The notes under the pieces: generated by a model | Databases searched by the model: none | What the model was told of the DNA's origin: nothing | What the model saw: the letters and a program-made list of their open reading frames with translations, nothing else | From: Vibrio neonatus | Lineage (GTDB): Bacteria > Pseudomonadota > Gammaproteobacteria > Enterobacterales > Vibrionaceae | DNA: 64,000 bases | Reading direction: 5' to 3' | Assembly: GCF_024346975.1 (NCBI RefSeq) | Contig: NZ_AP024885.1 | Coordinates: 620,001-684,000, forward strand | Program-made: the position numbers and the translations under genes | In this document: positions 30,340-38,525 of the stretch, piece by piece | Position numbering within the stretch: position 1 is the stretch's first letter | Layout: each line of letters opens with the position of its first letter

Positions 30340-30373
30340 AAAAAGGAAGCCACTGATGCAGTAGCTTCCTTTT
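30340..30373 (-). terminator. Terminator between dacA and ybeD
   Basis: AAAAGGAAGC-cACTG-ATG-CAGTa-GCTTCCTTTT with A- and T-runs on both sides. It ends dacA transcription 20 bp past the stop. Confidence 0.88.
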
Positions 30374-30393
30374 ATGTCTCTTAGTACTTTATA

Positions 30394-31575
30394 TTAGAAC
30401 CAGCTGTTGAACAGCAGTACTAGGTAGTCAATCAGACGGCTAAATAGGCCACCTTCATTGACGTCTTCTAAAGAAAGTAGTGGGTATTGAGCAATGTCCT
30501 GACCATCAACTTGGTAGAATACGCGTCCAACTACATCGCCTTTCTTGATAGGTGCTTTAAGCTCTTTATCCAGTACGAAGCTTGCTTTTAGGTTTTTAGC
30601 TACGCCACGAGGAAGAGTCACGTATGTGTCTTCAGCTAGACCCAGTTTGACTGTGTCTTGGCTACCCATCCAGATTTTCTCTTCAGCGAACACTTCACCT
30701 TTTTTGTGAGGAGCAACGGTTTCAAAGAAACGGAATCCGTAGTTGAGCAGTTTTTTACTTTCTGCTTTACGAGCGTTAGAGCTCTTAGTCCCCATTACTA
30801 CAGCAACCAGACGCATTTGTCCTTCTGTACCAGAGCTGACTAAGTTGTATCCTGCACCACTAGTGTGGCCAGTTTTGATACCATCAACGTTCATGCTCTT
30901 ATCCCAAAGTAGACCGTTGCGGTTGTATTGGGTAATGCCGTTGTATGTGAATTGTTTTTGCGAGTAAATTGCGTATTCGTCTGGCACGTCACGAATCAAT
31001 GCTTGGCCTAGTAGCGCCATATCGTAAGGTGTTGAGAATAAGCCATCGTTATCCAGACCATGAACATTCGCAAAGTGTGAATTTTTCATGCCGATAGATT
31101 TAGCCCATGCATTCATCAGATCAACAAACGCATCTTCAGAACCCGCAACGTGTTCAGCCATAGCCACACATGCATCGTTACCTGATTGTGTGATAATGCC
31201 GTGGTTTAGCTTATCAACAGTAACTGTGGTGCCCACTTCGATGAACATTTTTGATGAATCAGGAAAGTTCTTCGCCCATGCATTCTTGCTGACAACAACT
31301 TCATCATCTTTAGAGATGTTACCGCGTTTTAGCTCTTGGCCGATAACGTAGCTGGTCATCATCTTAGTTAAGCTCGCAGGGTGAAGCTTAGTGTTGGCTT
31401 CTTTTTGAGCGATGACTTTGCCTGAGTTGTAATCCATCAGCACGTAGCCCTTAGCTGCAATTTGCGGTGCATCAGGTAGTACTATTGGTGCTGCTTGCGA
31501 CACTGCACTAAATGCAATTGACGCTATAGCACTCGTTACAGCAAGAGATTTGAGTGATTGGGTAATGTTTTTCAT
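30394..31575 (-). CDS. dacA: D-alanyl-D-alanine carboxypeptidase (PBP5/6)
   Basis: Removes the terminal D-Ala of peptidoglycan pentapeptides, 393 aa. Signal peptide 1-28 (ends SQA-A). The three active-site motifs are SLTK (about residues 68-71), SGN (about 132) and KTG (about 236). The C-terminus is an amphipathic helix (RLIDYLVLLFNSWF) that anchors it to the outer face of the inner membrane. Start ATG 31575 begins a normal signal peptide; the longer frame to 31632 does not. A palindromic repeat lies upstream, between it and rlpA. Confidence 0.96.
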   Translation of the reverse strand: MKNITQSLKSLAVTSAIASIAFSAVSQAAPIVLPDAPQIAAKGYVLMDYNSGKVIAQKEANTKLHPASLTKMMTSYVIGQELKRGNISKDDEVVVSKNAWAKNFPDSSKMFIEVGTTVTVDKLNHGIITQSGNDACVAMAEHVAGSEDAFVDLMNAWAKSIGMKNSHFANVHGLDNDGLFSTPYDMALLGQALIRDVPDEYAIYSQKQFTYNGITQYNRNGLLWDKSMNVDGIKTGHTSGAGYNLVSSGTEGQMRLVAVVMGTKSSNARKAESKKLLNYGFRFFETVAPHKKGEVFAEEKIWMGSQDTVKLGLAEDTYVTLPRGVAKNLKASFVLDKELKAPIKKGDVVGRVFYQVDGQDIAQYPLLSLEDVNEGGLFSRLIDYLVLLFNSWF

Positions 31576-31704
31576 CTTTATTGTGTAATGTCCAAAGTGA
31601 AGGCAAAACTGTTTATATAGTAGCCAAATCAATAGTCTAAACCTAAACCAGAGATACGGCTACTATGCTCGCCAAAGAGTGATTTTTAATCCGTCTCTGA
31701 ATGT

Positions 31705-31806
31705 ACACCAATCGTAGTAATTAACTTATCATGCTAGCGGGTTAAAATGCTTGTAGCGGCATTTTGCCTACGCAATCTCTGATCACTTAATTACTGTGAT
31801 TGATAT
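31705..31806. repeat. Degenerate, short copy of the palindromic MITE-like repeat
   Basis: 102 bp imperfect palindrome. The left end ACACCAATCGTAGTAATTAA and the right end GTGATTGATAT resemble the ends of the 162-bp repeats at 36464, 48123 and 49454; TTAAAATGC and CTCTGATCACTTA inside also match. The centre is deleted and the ends have drifted. Its right end overlaps the stop codon of rlpA. Confidence 0.7.
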
Positions 31807-32597
31807 TATTCAGCTTTGTGCTTTTTAATAAAAGCGCTCGGATGTCCATTTTTTTGTAGCTTCTCTAGAACTTCTTGCGCCTTCAAAGCGCTATCAATCG
31901 GGCCGATAAAAATTCTATTGATGCTATTGTTCTTTTCTACATAGCTAGGTTGCTTATACTCACTAGCAAGTTGATCTGATAACTTCTTCGATGAAGTGGC
32001 ATTCCCAAGGCTTGCTACTTGAATGATGTAGCGAGGATGAGTATTCGACGTTTTGTTTCCATTGGGTTCTGGTTTGGTGGAGATATATTCAATCTCTACA
32101 TTAGCCACACCGGTTTGTATTACCCCAAGCTTAGTCGCTGCTGCGTAACTCAGGTCAATAATTCGACCTTCATGGAAAGGGCCTCTATCGTTAACTCGCA
32201 CGATAGCCGTCTTACCGTTATCTAAATTTTTTACTTTGACGTAACTAGGAATAGGCAGGTTTTTATGTGCAGCACTCATTGAGTACATGTCATAAGTTTC
32301 GCCGTTAGAGGTTAAATGGCCATGAAATTTCTTGCCATACCACGACGCTTTACCTTTCTCCTTAAAACCCTGCGGATTATTTATCACAGAATAGGATTTA
32401 CCACGTACAGTGTAATCTTTGTTTCCACCTAAACTGTAAGGTTCATAGCGTGGAGTTGCATCTTCGATATGCTGTAATGTGATCGGTGAATCAGGTGCAA
32501 CATCTTGTGATATTGCGTATCTATCATTATTTGAACCTGAACATCCAGCGAGGATCATCAGGGGAATAGCCAATATTAAATGTTTAAATAATTGCAT
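31806..32597 (-). CDS. rlpA: RlpA, septal lytic transglycosylase-like lipoprotein
   Basis: 263 aa outer-membrane lipoprotein; signal peptide with lipobox ILAGC (Cys19). The double-psi beta-barrel domain has GKASWYGKKFHG (near 83) with catalytic-type residues, and RVNDRGPFHEGRIIDLSYAAA (near 135). A C-terminal SPOR domain (about 185-260) binds denuded glycan at the division site. Start ATG shares one base with the rodA stop (TAATG). The stop lies exactly at the edge of a palindromic repeat. Confidence 0.95.
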   Translation of the reverse strand: MQLFKHLILAIPLMILAGCSGSNNDRYAISQDVAPDSPITLQHIEDATPRYEPYSLGGNKDYTVRGKSYSVINNPQGFKEKGKASWYGKKFHGHLTSNGETYDMYSMSAAHKNLPIPSYVKVKNLDNGKTAIVRVNDRGPFHEGRIIDLSYAAATKLGVIQTGVANVEIEYISTKPEPNGNKTSNTHPRYIIQVASLGNATSSKKLSDQLASEYKQPSYVEKNNSINRIFIGPIDSALKAQEVLEKLQKNGHPSAFIKKHKAE

Positions 32598-33718
32598 TAA
32601 TTTGCCTTTGAAAGCATTTTTCTATGGGTTTGAATAGACATCAAGATGCCAAAGCCGGCCATCAAGGTCACCATGGAAGTACCACCATAGCTGATTAAAG
32701 GCAGTGGAACGCCAACAACAGGTAAAATTCCGCTTACCATCCCCATGTTTACAAAAATATATACGAAGAAGCTTAGTACAATACTGCCTGCCATCATGCG
32801 ACCAAAAGCGGTTTGTGCTTGGCTAGCAAGGTAAAGGCCGCGCCCAATAACAAACAGATAGATACAAAGTAGAGCACTTACACCAATTAAGCCCCATTCT
32901 TCGGCAATAACGGCAAAGATAAAGTCAGTATGGCGCTCGGGTAGAAATTCTAGCTGTGACTGAGTGCCATGCAGCCAGCCTTTGCCCATCAAACCGCCTG
33001 AACCAATGGCGATTTTACTTTGAATAATGTGGTAGCCCGCGCCAAGGGGATCGGACTCAGGGTTAAAAAGAGTCCGTACCCGAACTTTTTGATATTCCCG
33101 CATCAAGAAAAACCACAATATAGGGACAAATGCCCCGACCGCCAACGCCGCCGATAAAATGATTTTCCAGCTGATACCGGCTAGGAAAATAACAAAAATC
33201 CCTGAGGCCGCGATTAATATCGAGGTGCCTAAGTCCGGTTGTTTCGCAATTAAAATGGTCGGCAACATCACTAACACTAGTGAGGTGACTAACACTCTAA
33301 AGCTAGGAGGGAGTGGGCGGTTACCAATATAGCGTGCCACCATCAGTGGCACGGCAAGTTTCATTAATTCTGATGGCTGAAAGCGGATAAAGCCAAGGTT
33401 AAGCCAGCGCTGCGCCCCTTTGGAGGCTTCACCAAAGAAGATAACGCCTAATAGCAGAATCAAACCTCCAGTAAAGAGCAGTGGAGCAAGTGTTTCATAG
33501 GTTCTGGGCGTTATTTGCGCCATCACTACCATCACACTCAGAGCCAATAACATACGCATCATCTGGCGTTCCATCATGGCAAGGTTTTGACCGCTAGCGC
33601 TATACATGATGACAAGAGCACATCCCATCAAAACTAAGATGCCCAAGATTAAGGGGAGATCTAAGTGCATGCGCTCAAATAGAGAGCGGTTCTTGCCTGT
33701 TTCCGGATCTAGTTTCAT
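32597..33718 (-). CDS. rodA: RodA, SEDS peptidoglycan glycosyltransferase
   Basis: 373 aa, about 10 membrane segments. It polymerises glycan strands in the elongasome together with PBP2. Landmarks: [21 protein letters not shown] near 105, the conserved extracellular [17 protein letters not shown] near 255 and PLISYGGTS near the end. Overlaps mrdA by 4 bp (ATGA), consistent with equal production of the pair. Confidence 0.97.
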   Translation of the reverse strand: MKLDPETGKNRSLFERMHLDLPLILGILVLMGCALVIMYSASGQNLAMMERQMMRMLLALSVMVVMAQITPRTYETLAPLLFTGGLILLLGVIFFGEASKGAQRWLNLGFIRFQPSELMKLAVPLMVARYIGNRPLPPSFRVLVTSLVLVMLPTILIAKQPDLGTSILIAASGIFVIFLAGISWKIILSAALAVGAFVPILWFFLMREYQKVRVRTLFNPESDPLGAGYHIIQSKIAIGSGGLMGKGWLHGTQSQLEFLPERHTDFIFAVIAEEWGLIGVSALLCIYLFVIGRGLYLASQAQTAFGRMMAGSIVLSFFVYIFVNMGMVSGILPVVGVPLPLISYGGTSMVTLMAGFGILMSIQTHRKMLSKAN

Positions 33719-35613
33719 TTGTCAGGCCCAATATAGTGAGAGTTTTTATCTAATAACATATGGTCAAATATCTGTCTTACTACAGGGGCGCCGTGACTTG
33801 AACCGCCACCGGCATTTTCCAGTACTACTGTTACCACAACTTTTGGGTTTTCATACGGAGCAAACCCTGTAAATAAGGCGTGATCGCGCAAGTGCTCGGC
33901 AATTTCATCAGCGTTGTATTTTTGGTCTTCGGCAAGACCAAATACTTGAGCAGTACCCGATTTACCCGCGCTTTTATATTGCAAACCGTAGAAGGCGCGA
34001 CGTGCAGTGCCTCGTTTACCGTGGTTAACCAAATACATGCCGTGTTTAGCGATAGTCCAAAACTCTTTTTTAACCCCAGTAATTGGCGGATAAAGTTCTG
34101 GCTGTTTAAACTCTTCGACGGTTTTATTATCGTCTGTGCGATGAATGGTCGAGCGCAGTAACTGCGGCGCCATTACCTTGCCTTCATTGACCAACACTGA
34201 GGTTGCTTTCGCAATTTGTAAAGGCGTTGCCGTCCAATACCCTTGACCGATACCAACAGGGATGGTGTCACCTTGATACCAAGGGGTTTTGTGGCGAGAT
34301 CTTTTCCATTCACGAGTCGGCATATTCGCTTTACTCTCTTCAAAGATATCGATGCCAGTGTAGTCACCAAATCCAAACTCTTGCATCCAAGTCGATATGC
34401 GGTCGATACCTAAATCATAAGCAACTTGGTAGAAGAAAGTATCCACTGATTCTTCAAGTGCTTTATTGACATCCACTACGCCGTGTCCCCAACGCAACCA
34501 ATCCCTAAATGGGCGGGTTTTAGAATTAGGAATACGCCAGTATCCTGGATCATTACGAGTGGTTTTAGGGGTGATGACTTTTTCTTGTAATGCCGCCACC
34601 GCCATAAATGGTTTCACCGTAGAAGCGGGCGGATAAATACCAAGAGTCGCTCTATTTACCAGCGGGCGATTAATGTCGTTCAGTAGGGCGCGATAGTCGT
34701 TACCTGATATGCCATTAACAAAAGCATTCGGGTCGTAACTTGGACTAGAAACCATAGCCAGCACACCCTCGGTGTGAGGGTCGAGGATGACGGCGCTACC
34801 ACGACGCTTATCCAATAACTTGAATAAATAGCTTTGCAATTTGATATCGATATTTAGAACAATGTCATTGCCAGGGATCGGTGGTTCATATTTTAAGGTG
34901 CGGATCACGCGACCTCGGCTGTTGACTTCCACTTCCTGATAACCGGGTTTACCGTGCAGGGTATCTTCGTAATAACGTTCAATACCTAACTTACCAATAT
35001 CGTGTGTGGCGCGATATTCTTGCAGTTTTTCAGCGCGCGCGAGACGACGTAAATCACGGTCATTAATCCGAGATACGTAACCGAGTACATGCGTTAGAAT
35101 TTCGCCGTAAGGATAAAAACGTTTTAGGGTCGCATTGACTTCTACACCGGGAAAATCTTGCTGATGCACCGAAAATATCGCTACTTGCTTTTCGGTTAGT
35201 TGATTGAGTAGCGGTACAGATTTAAAACGTCGCGTGCGTTTACGATCGCGTTCAAAGCGATGTATAGAATCTTCTGAAATAGGAAATAGCTTTTGCAGAC
35301 GTTGAATGGTTTCATCCAGATCAGAGACTTTTTCTGGAGTGATCTCAAGGGAGAAAACAGGTCTGTTTTCCGCCAATACAATGCCGTTTCTGTCGTAAAT
35401 TAAACCGCGGTTTGGCGCAATAGGCACAATCTTGATGCGGTTGTCATTAGAGCGGGTTTGATAATCTTTAAATTGGTTTACCTGAATGTGGTAAAGGTTG
35501 CCGATAAGTACGCCAATCAGAATTAAAATACCGATGAAAGCGACTAAAGCCCGATTACCAAATAATCGAGCTTCAAATTTATGATCTCTAAAGTGAGAGC
35601 GTTTACGCATCAT
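33715..35613 (-). CDS. mrdA: Penicillin-binding protein 2 (PBP2)
   Basis: 632 aa class B transpeptidase of the elongasome. One N-terminal membrane anchor (about 22-43), a pedestal domain with RGLIYDRNG near 93, and the transpeptidase domain with the active-site serine in PPASTVKPF (near 328), SVD/SxN near 385 and KSGTAQ (near 545). Immediately downstream of rlmH (6 bp) and before rodA, the same order as in E. coli. Confidence 0.97.
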   Translation of the reverse strand: MMRKRSHFRDHKFEARLFGNRALVAFIGILILIGVLIGNLYHIQVNQFKDYQTRSNDNRIKIVPIAPNRGLIYDRNGIVLAENRPVFSLEITPEKVSDLDETIQRLQKLFPISEDSIHRFERDRKRTRRFKSVPLLNQLTEKQVAIFSVHQQDFPGVEVNATLKRFYPYGEILTHVLGYVSRINDRDLRRLARAEKLQEYRATHDIGKLGIERYYEDTLHGKPGYQEVEVNSRGRVIRTLKYEPPIPGNDIVLNIDIKLQSYLFKLLDKRRGSAVILDPHTEGVLAMVSSPSYDPNAFVNGISGNDYRALLNDINRPLVNRATLGIYPPASTVKPFMAVAALQEKVITPKTTRNDPGYWRIPNSKTRPFRDWLRWGHGVVDVNKALEESVDTFFYQVAYDLGIDRISTWMQEFGFGDYTGIDIFEESKANMPTREWKRSRHKTPWYQGDTIPVGIGQGYWTATPLQIAKATSVLVNEGKVMAPQLLRSTIHRTDDNKTVEEFKQPELYPPITGVKKEFWTIAKHGMYLVNHGKRGTARRAFYGLQYKSAGKSGTAQVFGLAEDQKYNADEIAEHLRDHALFTGFAPYENPKVVVTVVLENAGGGSSHGAPVVRQIFDHMLLDKNSHYIGPDK

Positions 35614-35619
35614 GCTGGA

Positions 35620-36090
35620 TTACTCACGATGATAAGGGTGGTTCGCGTTAACGCTCCAAGCTCGGTATAGGCTTTCGGCCATTACCACTCGCACCAGAGG
35701 GTGAGGGAGTGTTAAAGGGGAAAGTGACCAACTTTGTTCTGCGGCTGCTTTACACGCTGGCGCTAAACCTTCTGGTCCACCGATAAGAATAGAAACATCA
35801 CGAGCATCGAGTTTCCAACGCTCCAACTGTTGTGCGAGTTGCGGAGTATCCCAAGGCTTGCCTGGAATATCTAAGGTCACAATTCGGTTTCCTTTAGGTA
35901 CTGCCGCCAACATGGCTTCGCCTTCTTTTTGTAAGATGCGCGCAATGTCAGCGTTTTTACCTCGTTTACCAGCAGTGATCTCAATCAGTTCCAGAGGCAT
36001 ATCGTTGGGAAAACGACGCTTGTACTCATTAAAGCCTTCTTCTACCCATTTTGGCATTTTAGTGCCAACGGCAACGAGTTGGATTTTCAC
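35620..36090 (-). CDS. rlmH: 23S rRNA pseudouridine-1915 N3-methyltransferase
   Basis: 156 aa SPOUT-class methyltransferase acting on assembled 70S ribosomes. The knotted SAM-binding site is seen in [13 protein letters not shown] (near 103) and [20 protein letters not shown] (near 128). The end YHRE is family-typical. It starts 3 bp after rsfS. Confidence 0.97.
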   Translation of the reverse strand: MKIQLVAVGTKMPKWVEEGFNEYKRRFPNDMPLELIEITAGKRGKNADIARILQKEGEAMLAAVPKGNRIVTLDIPGKPWDTPQLAQQLERWKLDARDVSILIGGPEGLAPACKAAAEQSWSLSPLTLPHPLVRVVMAESLYRAWSVNANHPYHRE

Positions 36091-36093
36091 AGA

Positions 36094-36411
36094 TTAACCC
36101 CAAAGTTTTTCTAGTTGATAAAGTTCGCGGTGTTCTTCTTGCATCACATGAATCATGGTAGATCCCATATCTACGACAACCCATTCGCCTTCAAGTTCAC
36201 CATCCATACCTAAAGGTTCGACGCCGATCTTTTTCGCTTCACTGGCAACATGCTCTGCAATGGAGGAAACGTGGCGCTTAGAGGTGCCTGTGCAGATAAT
36301 CATGTAATCAGTCACGCTAGATTTTCCTTGAACGTCTAGGGTTACGATTTGTTGTGCTTTTATATCGTCTGCTTTATCAGCCAAAAAGTCTTTTAATTCC
36401 TTGCCTTGCAA
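36094..36411 (-). CDS. rsfS: Ribosomal silencing factor RsfS
   Basis: 105 aa (Iojap family). It binds L14 and keeps ribosomal subunits apart in starvation. Motifs: [27 protein letters not shown] near 23-50, and [31 protein letters not shown] at the end. First gene of the rsfS-rlmH-mrdA-rodA-rlpA run. A MITE copy ends 52 bp upstream and carries a possible extended -10 pointing at this gene. Confidence 0.96.
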   Translation of the reverse strand: MQGKELKDFLADKADDIKAQQIVTLDVQGKSSVTDYMIICTGTSKRHVSSIAEHVASEAKKIGVEPLGMDGELEGEWVVVDMGSTMIHVMQEEHRELYQLEKLWG

Positions 36412-36460
36412 TGCAGGCTCCTTATCAAATTGTCGTAGGTGGAAAGTATATCGCGCTTAT

Positions 36461-36471
36461 ATTATACCAAT
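36461..36471 (-). promoter_or_regulatory. Possible MITE-borne extended -10 promoter for rsfS
   Basis: On the minus strand the left end of the repeat joins its flank as GATTGGTATAATATA, which contains TG-N-TATAAT, a perfect extended -10. Transcription would start near 36454, about 43 bases before the rsfS start. No good -35 is seen. Inferred from sequence only. Confidence 0.4.
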
Positions 36472-36625
36472 CGTACTAAATAACTGGTCATTATAGCTTG
36501 TTAAAATACTCGATAACGGCGTTAGAATTTTTGATTGTAGAATAACTACTTATCAAAAAATTCTGCCTTGTTCTCGAGCATTTTTCCTTCGCTATTTCTG
36601 AACACTTACTTAGTGTGATTGGTAT
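36464..36625 (+). repeat. 162-bp palindromic MITE-like repeat, copy 1
   Basis: Begins ATACCAATCGTACTAAATAA and ends TTAGTGTGATTGGTAT; these ends are inverted repeats of each other with few mismatches. The whole element is a long imperfect palindrome (centre GAATTTTTGAT / ATCAAAAAATTC with GTAG/CTAC inside). It has no coding capacity and is flanked by TA dinucleotides. Same length as copies at 48123 and 49454. Its right edge overlaps the holA stop codon. Confidence 0.9.
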
Positions 36626-37635
36626 TAAGCGTTTTGCGACATACTCATGTCGAGTGTTAATTGTGTCAGCATTGGCCATACGCTGGTGTCATAATCGGTT
36701 TTTGCTGTGTATTCGGCTTCTGCTAGAGTGCAGACCATCGAATACAAAGAGCGTGCAGTATGGCGATTAAGCGCTGCGGTATACAGTGGGCGCTTGTTGT
36801 TCCAAACGCGGTATTGGTCAAATACTTGCTGTAAACTTTTTTGATTCAATTGTTGCTTGTAGCTCATTAAAGTATTGAGCTCTTTTTGCAATGTGCGCAG
36901 TAAGATAACCGCTTCGATACCTTCACCGTGTAATTCACGCAAAATACGCTGGCTACGCTTGGCTTTTCCTTCAAGCATAGCGTCAATCCAGTTAAACGCC
37001 GTAAAGTGGTTATGTCTGCTCAGGGCTGATTCTATACGAATTAGCGTCAAGACTCCGTCAGGATAGAGTAAACAAAGCTTCTCTAAGCTCTGACTTAGGG
37101 CTAAAAGGTTCCCTTCATGCCATTGTGCCAGCATTTGCACCGCTTCTGCGTCGGGTTTTAGCCCTAATTTATGGCAGCGCTGCATGACAAACTGCGGTAA
37201 ACGTTGTGCGTCAGGGGTTAAGCAACTGACCCATAAGCCGTTCGCATTGAGTGCTTTGAACCATTTGGTGTTTTCTTGCGCTTTGGTGAGCTTGCTTCCG
37301 ATGACAATCAATATCACGTCAGGGTTGAGCATTTGCTGTAAATTCAGCAGCTCTTTACTGATGGTTTGATTAGTGCCTGATTCTGGTAGCTCAAGTTGCA
37401 GAATCTTTTTTTCAGCAAAAAGACTCATTGAGTTACAGGCATTAAAGATCTCATTCCAATCGGTTTGCGCGCTAATGGCAAAGCGGAAGGTTTCACTAAA
37501 ACCTTGTGCTTTGCCGCTTTGTTCGATTTGATTTTGAGACTCTTGCACTAAAAGAGCTTCACCACCAAACACAAGATACACAGGGTGTAACTCTCTTTGT
37601 AAAGTGTTCTCTAGTTTGTCAGCAAAGATACGCAT
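36625..37635 (-). CDS. holA: DNA polymerase III delta subunit (HolA)
   Basis: 336 aa clamp-loader wrench that opens the beta sliding clamp. N-terminal RecA-like fold (LHPVYLVFGGEALLVQES), the clamp-contact region around FAISAQTDWNEIFNACNSMSLF and the C-terminal collar helices. The stop TAA is shared with the edge of the palindromic repeat, so the C-terminal end could have been altered by insertion. It is 9 bp after lptE. nadD, its usual downstream neighbour in E. coli, is absent here. Confidence 0.95.
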   Translation of the reverse strand: MRIFADKLENTLQRELHPVYLVFGGEALLVQESQNQIEQSGKAQGFSETFRFAISAQTDWNEIFNACNSMSLFAEKKILQLELPESGTNQTISKELLNLQQMLNPDVILIVIGSKLTKAQENTKWFKALNANGLWVSCLTPDAQRLPQFVMQRCHKLGLKPDAEAVQMLAQWHEGNLLALSQSLEKLCLLYPDGVLTLIRIESALSRHNHFTAFNWIDAMLEGKAKRSQRILRELHGEGIEAVILLRTLQKELNTLMSYKQQLNQKSLQQVFDQYRVWNNKRPLYTAALNRHTARSLYSMVCTLAEAEYTAKTDYDTSVWPMLTQLTLDMSMSQNA

Positions 37636-37644
37636 GATAACTGT

Positions 37645-38403
37645 CTACTCCGCAGCAGGCGTTTCAGCCTCTGTGGTTGTCGTATCAGTGGTTGCTGTTT
37701 CTGTCGCGCTAGTCTCAGTAGCTGAAGATGAATCATCCGTTTTACTTTCGTCGGTTGCGCTTGGTTGCGGTTTAACCGGTGCAGGATCAGATTTCTCAAA
37801 TTCAGCTTCTAATGAAATTTGATCTTTTTTCTGCAAAGAAGGGTCAACGACCATACCTTCTTCATTCACTTCTAGTTGTTGTGAATCTTCATTATCAAGG
37901 CTATTGCGTAGACGTGCTAGCTGTCGAATGATTTGTCGAGAGGCTTGCTTACGCATTTCATTTTCTAGCATTTCTTGCTCTACCGACTTTGCCAAAGCGG
38001 TGAGTGGGTTATCTAGATAGCTGCGGCTTACTTGAGTCGTAAAGGTTCGAGAATAGACTTCAGGTACAATAACTCGGTAAGTGACCACCAGTTTGATCTC
38101 TTTTTCGGCCGCGCGGCTGTTTTGGTATAGAGAAAGTGTGCGATCACTGATGCTTTCTGATAACAGGTGCAGGTTCGTGACATTGGCGGCAGGAGTCACA
38201 AGATCAATGTCGTTGTTTCTGAGCTCAGTGGTGACATCACGGGTTAATCGAGAATAATCGTCGTAACTGGTAAGGGACATGGCACCTACTTCTTCAGGAA
38301 CTAGGTAATTGCCACGTAAATGAAAACCACACCCACTGAGTAGTGATGCAAACAGTAGAGCAATAGCTAGACGTAAATAGGGTAGGCGTGCAATTTGAAT
38401 CAA
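37645..38403 (-). CDS. lptE: LptE, LPS-assembly lipoprotein
   Basis: 252 aa outer-membrane lipoprotein that plugs LptD and helps lipopolysaccharide insertion. Lipobox LLSGC (Cys25), then GFHLRGNYLVP, typical of LptE/RlpB. The core ends near residue 170. The rest is a low-complexity tail rich in Thr, Glu, Ser and Ala, ending AETPAAE, which E. coli LptE (193 aa) lacks. 9 bp upstream of holA. Confidence 0.93.
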   Translation of the reverse strand: MIQIARLPYLRLAIALLFASLLSGCGFHLRGNYLVPEEVGAMSLTSYDDYSRLTRDVTTELRNNDIDLVTPAANVTNLHLLSESISDRTLSLYQNSRAAEKEIKLVVTYRVIVPEVYSRTFTTQVSRSYLDNPLTALAKSVEQEMLENEMRKQASRQIIRQLARLRNSLDNEDSQQLEVNEEGMVVDPSLQKKDQISLEAEFEKSDPAPVKPQPSATDESKTDDSSSATETSATETATTDTTTTEAETPAAE

Positions 38404-38473
38404 AAGAATACTCTCTACAGGAAGTTCGGTTTTTATGGTGCTTCTCTAAATATAAAGCGAGTTAAAAAGCACT

Positions 38474-38516
38474 ATAAAAAACGAAGTGTGAGGGCGCAAT
38501 TATTCGCCCTCACACT
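38474..38516 (-). terminator. Terminator after leuS
   Basis: AGTGTGAGGGCG / CGCCCTCACACT, 12-bp arms. On the minus strand it is followed by TTCGTTTTTT. It separates leuS from lptE-holA. Confidence 0.85.
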
Positions 38517-38525
38517 AAGGTTAGA

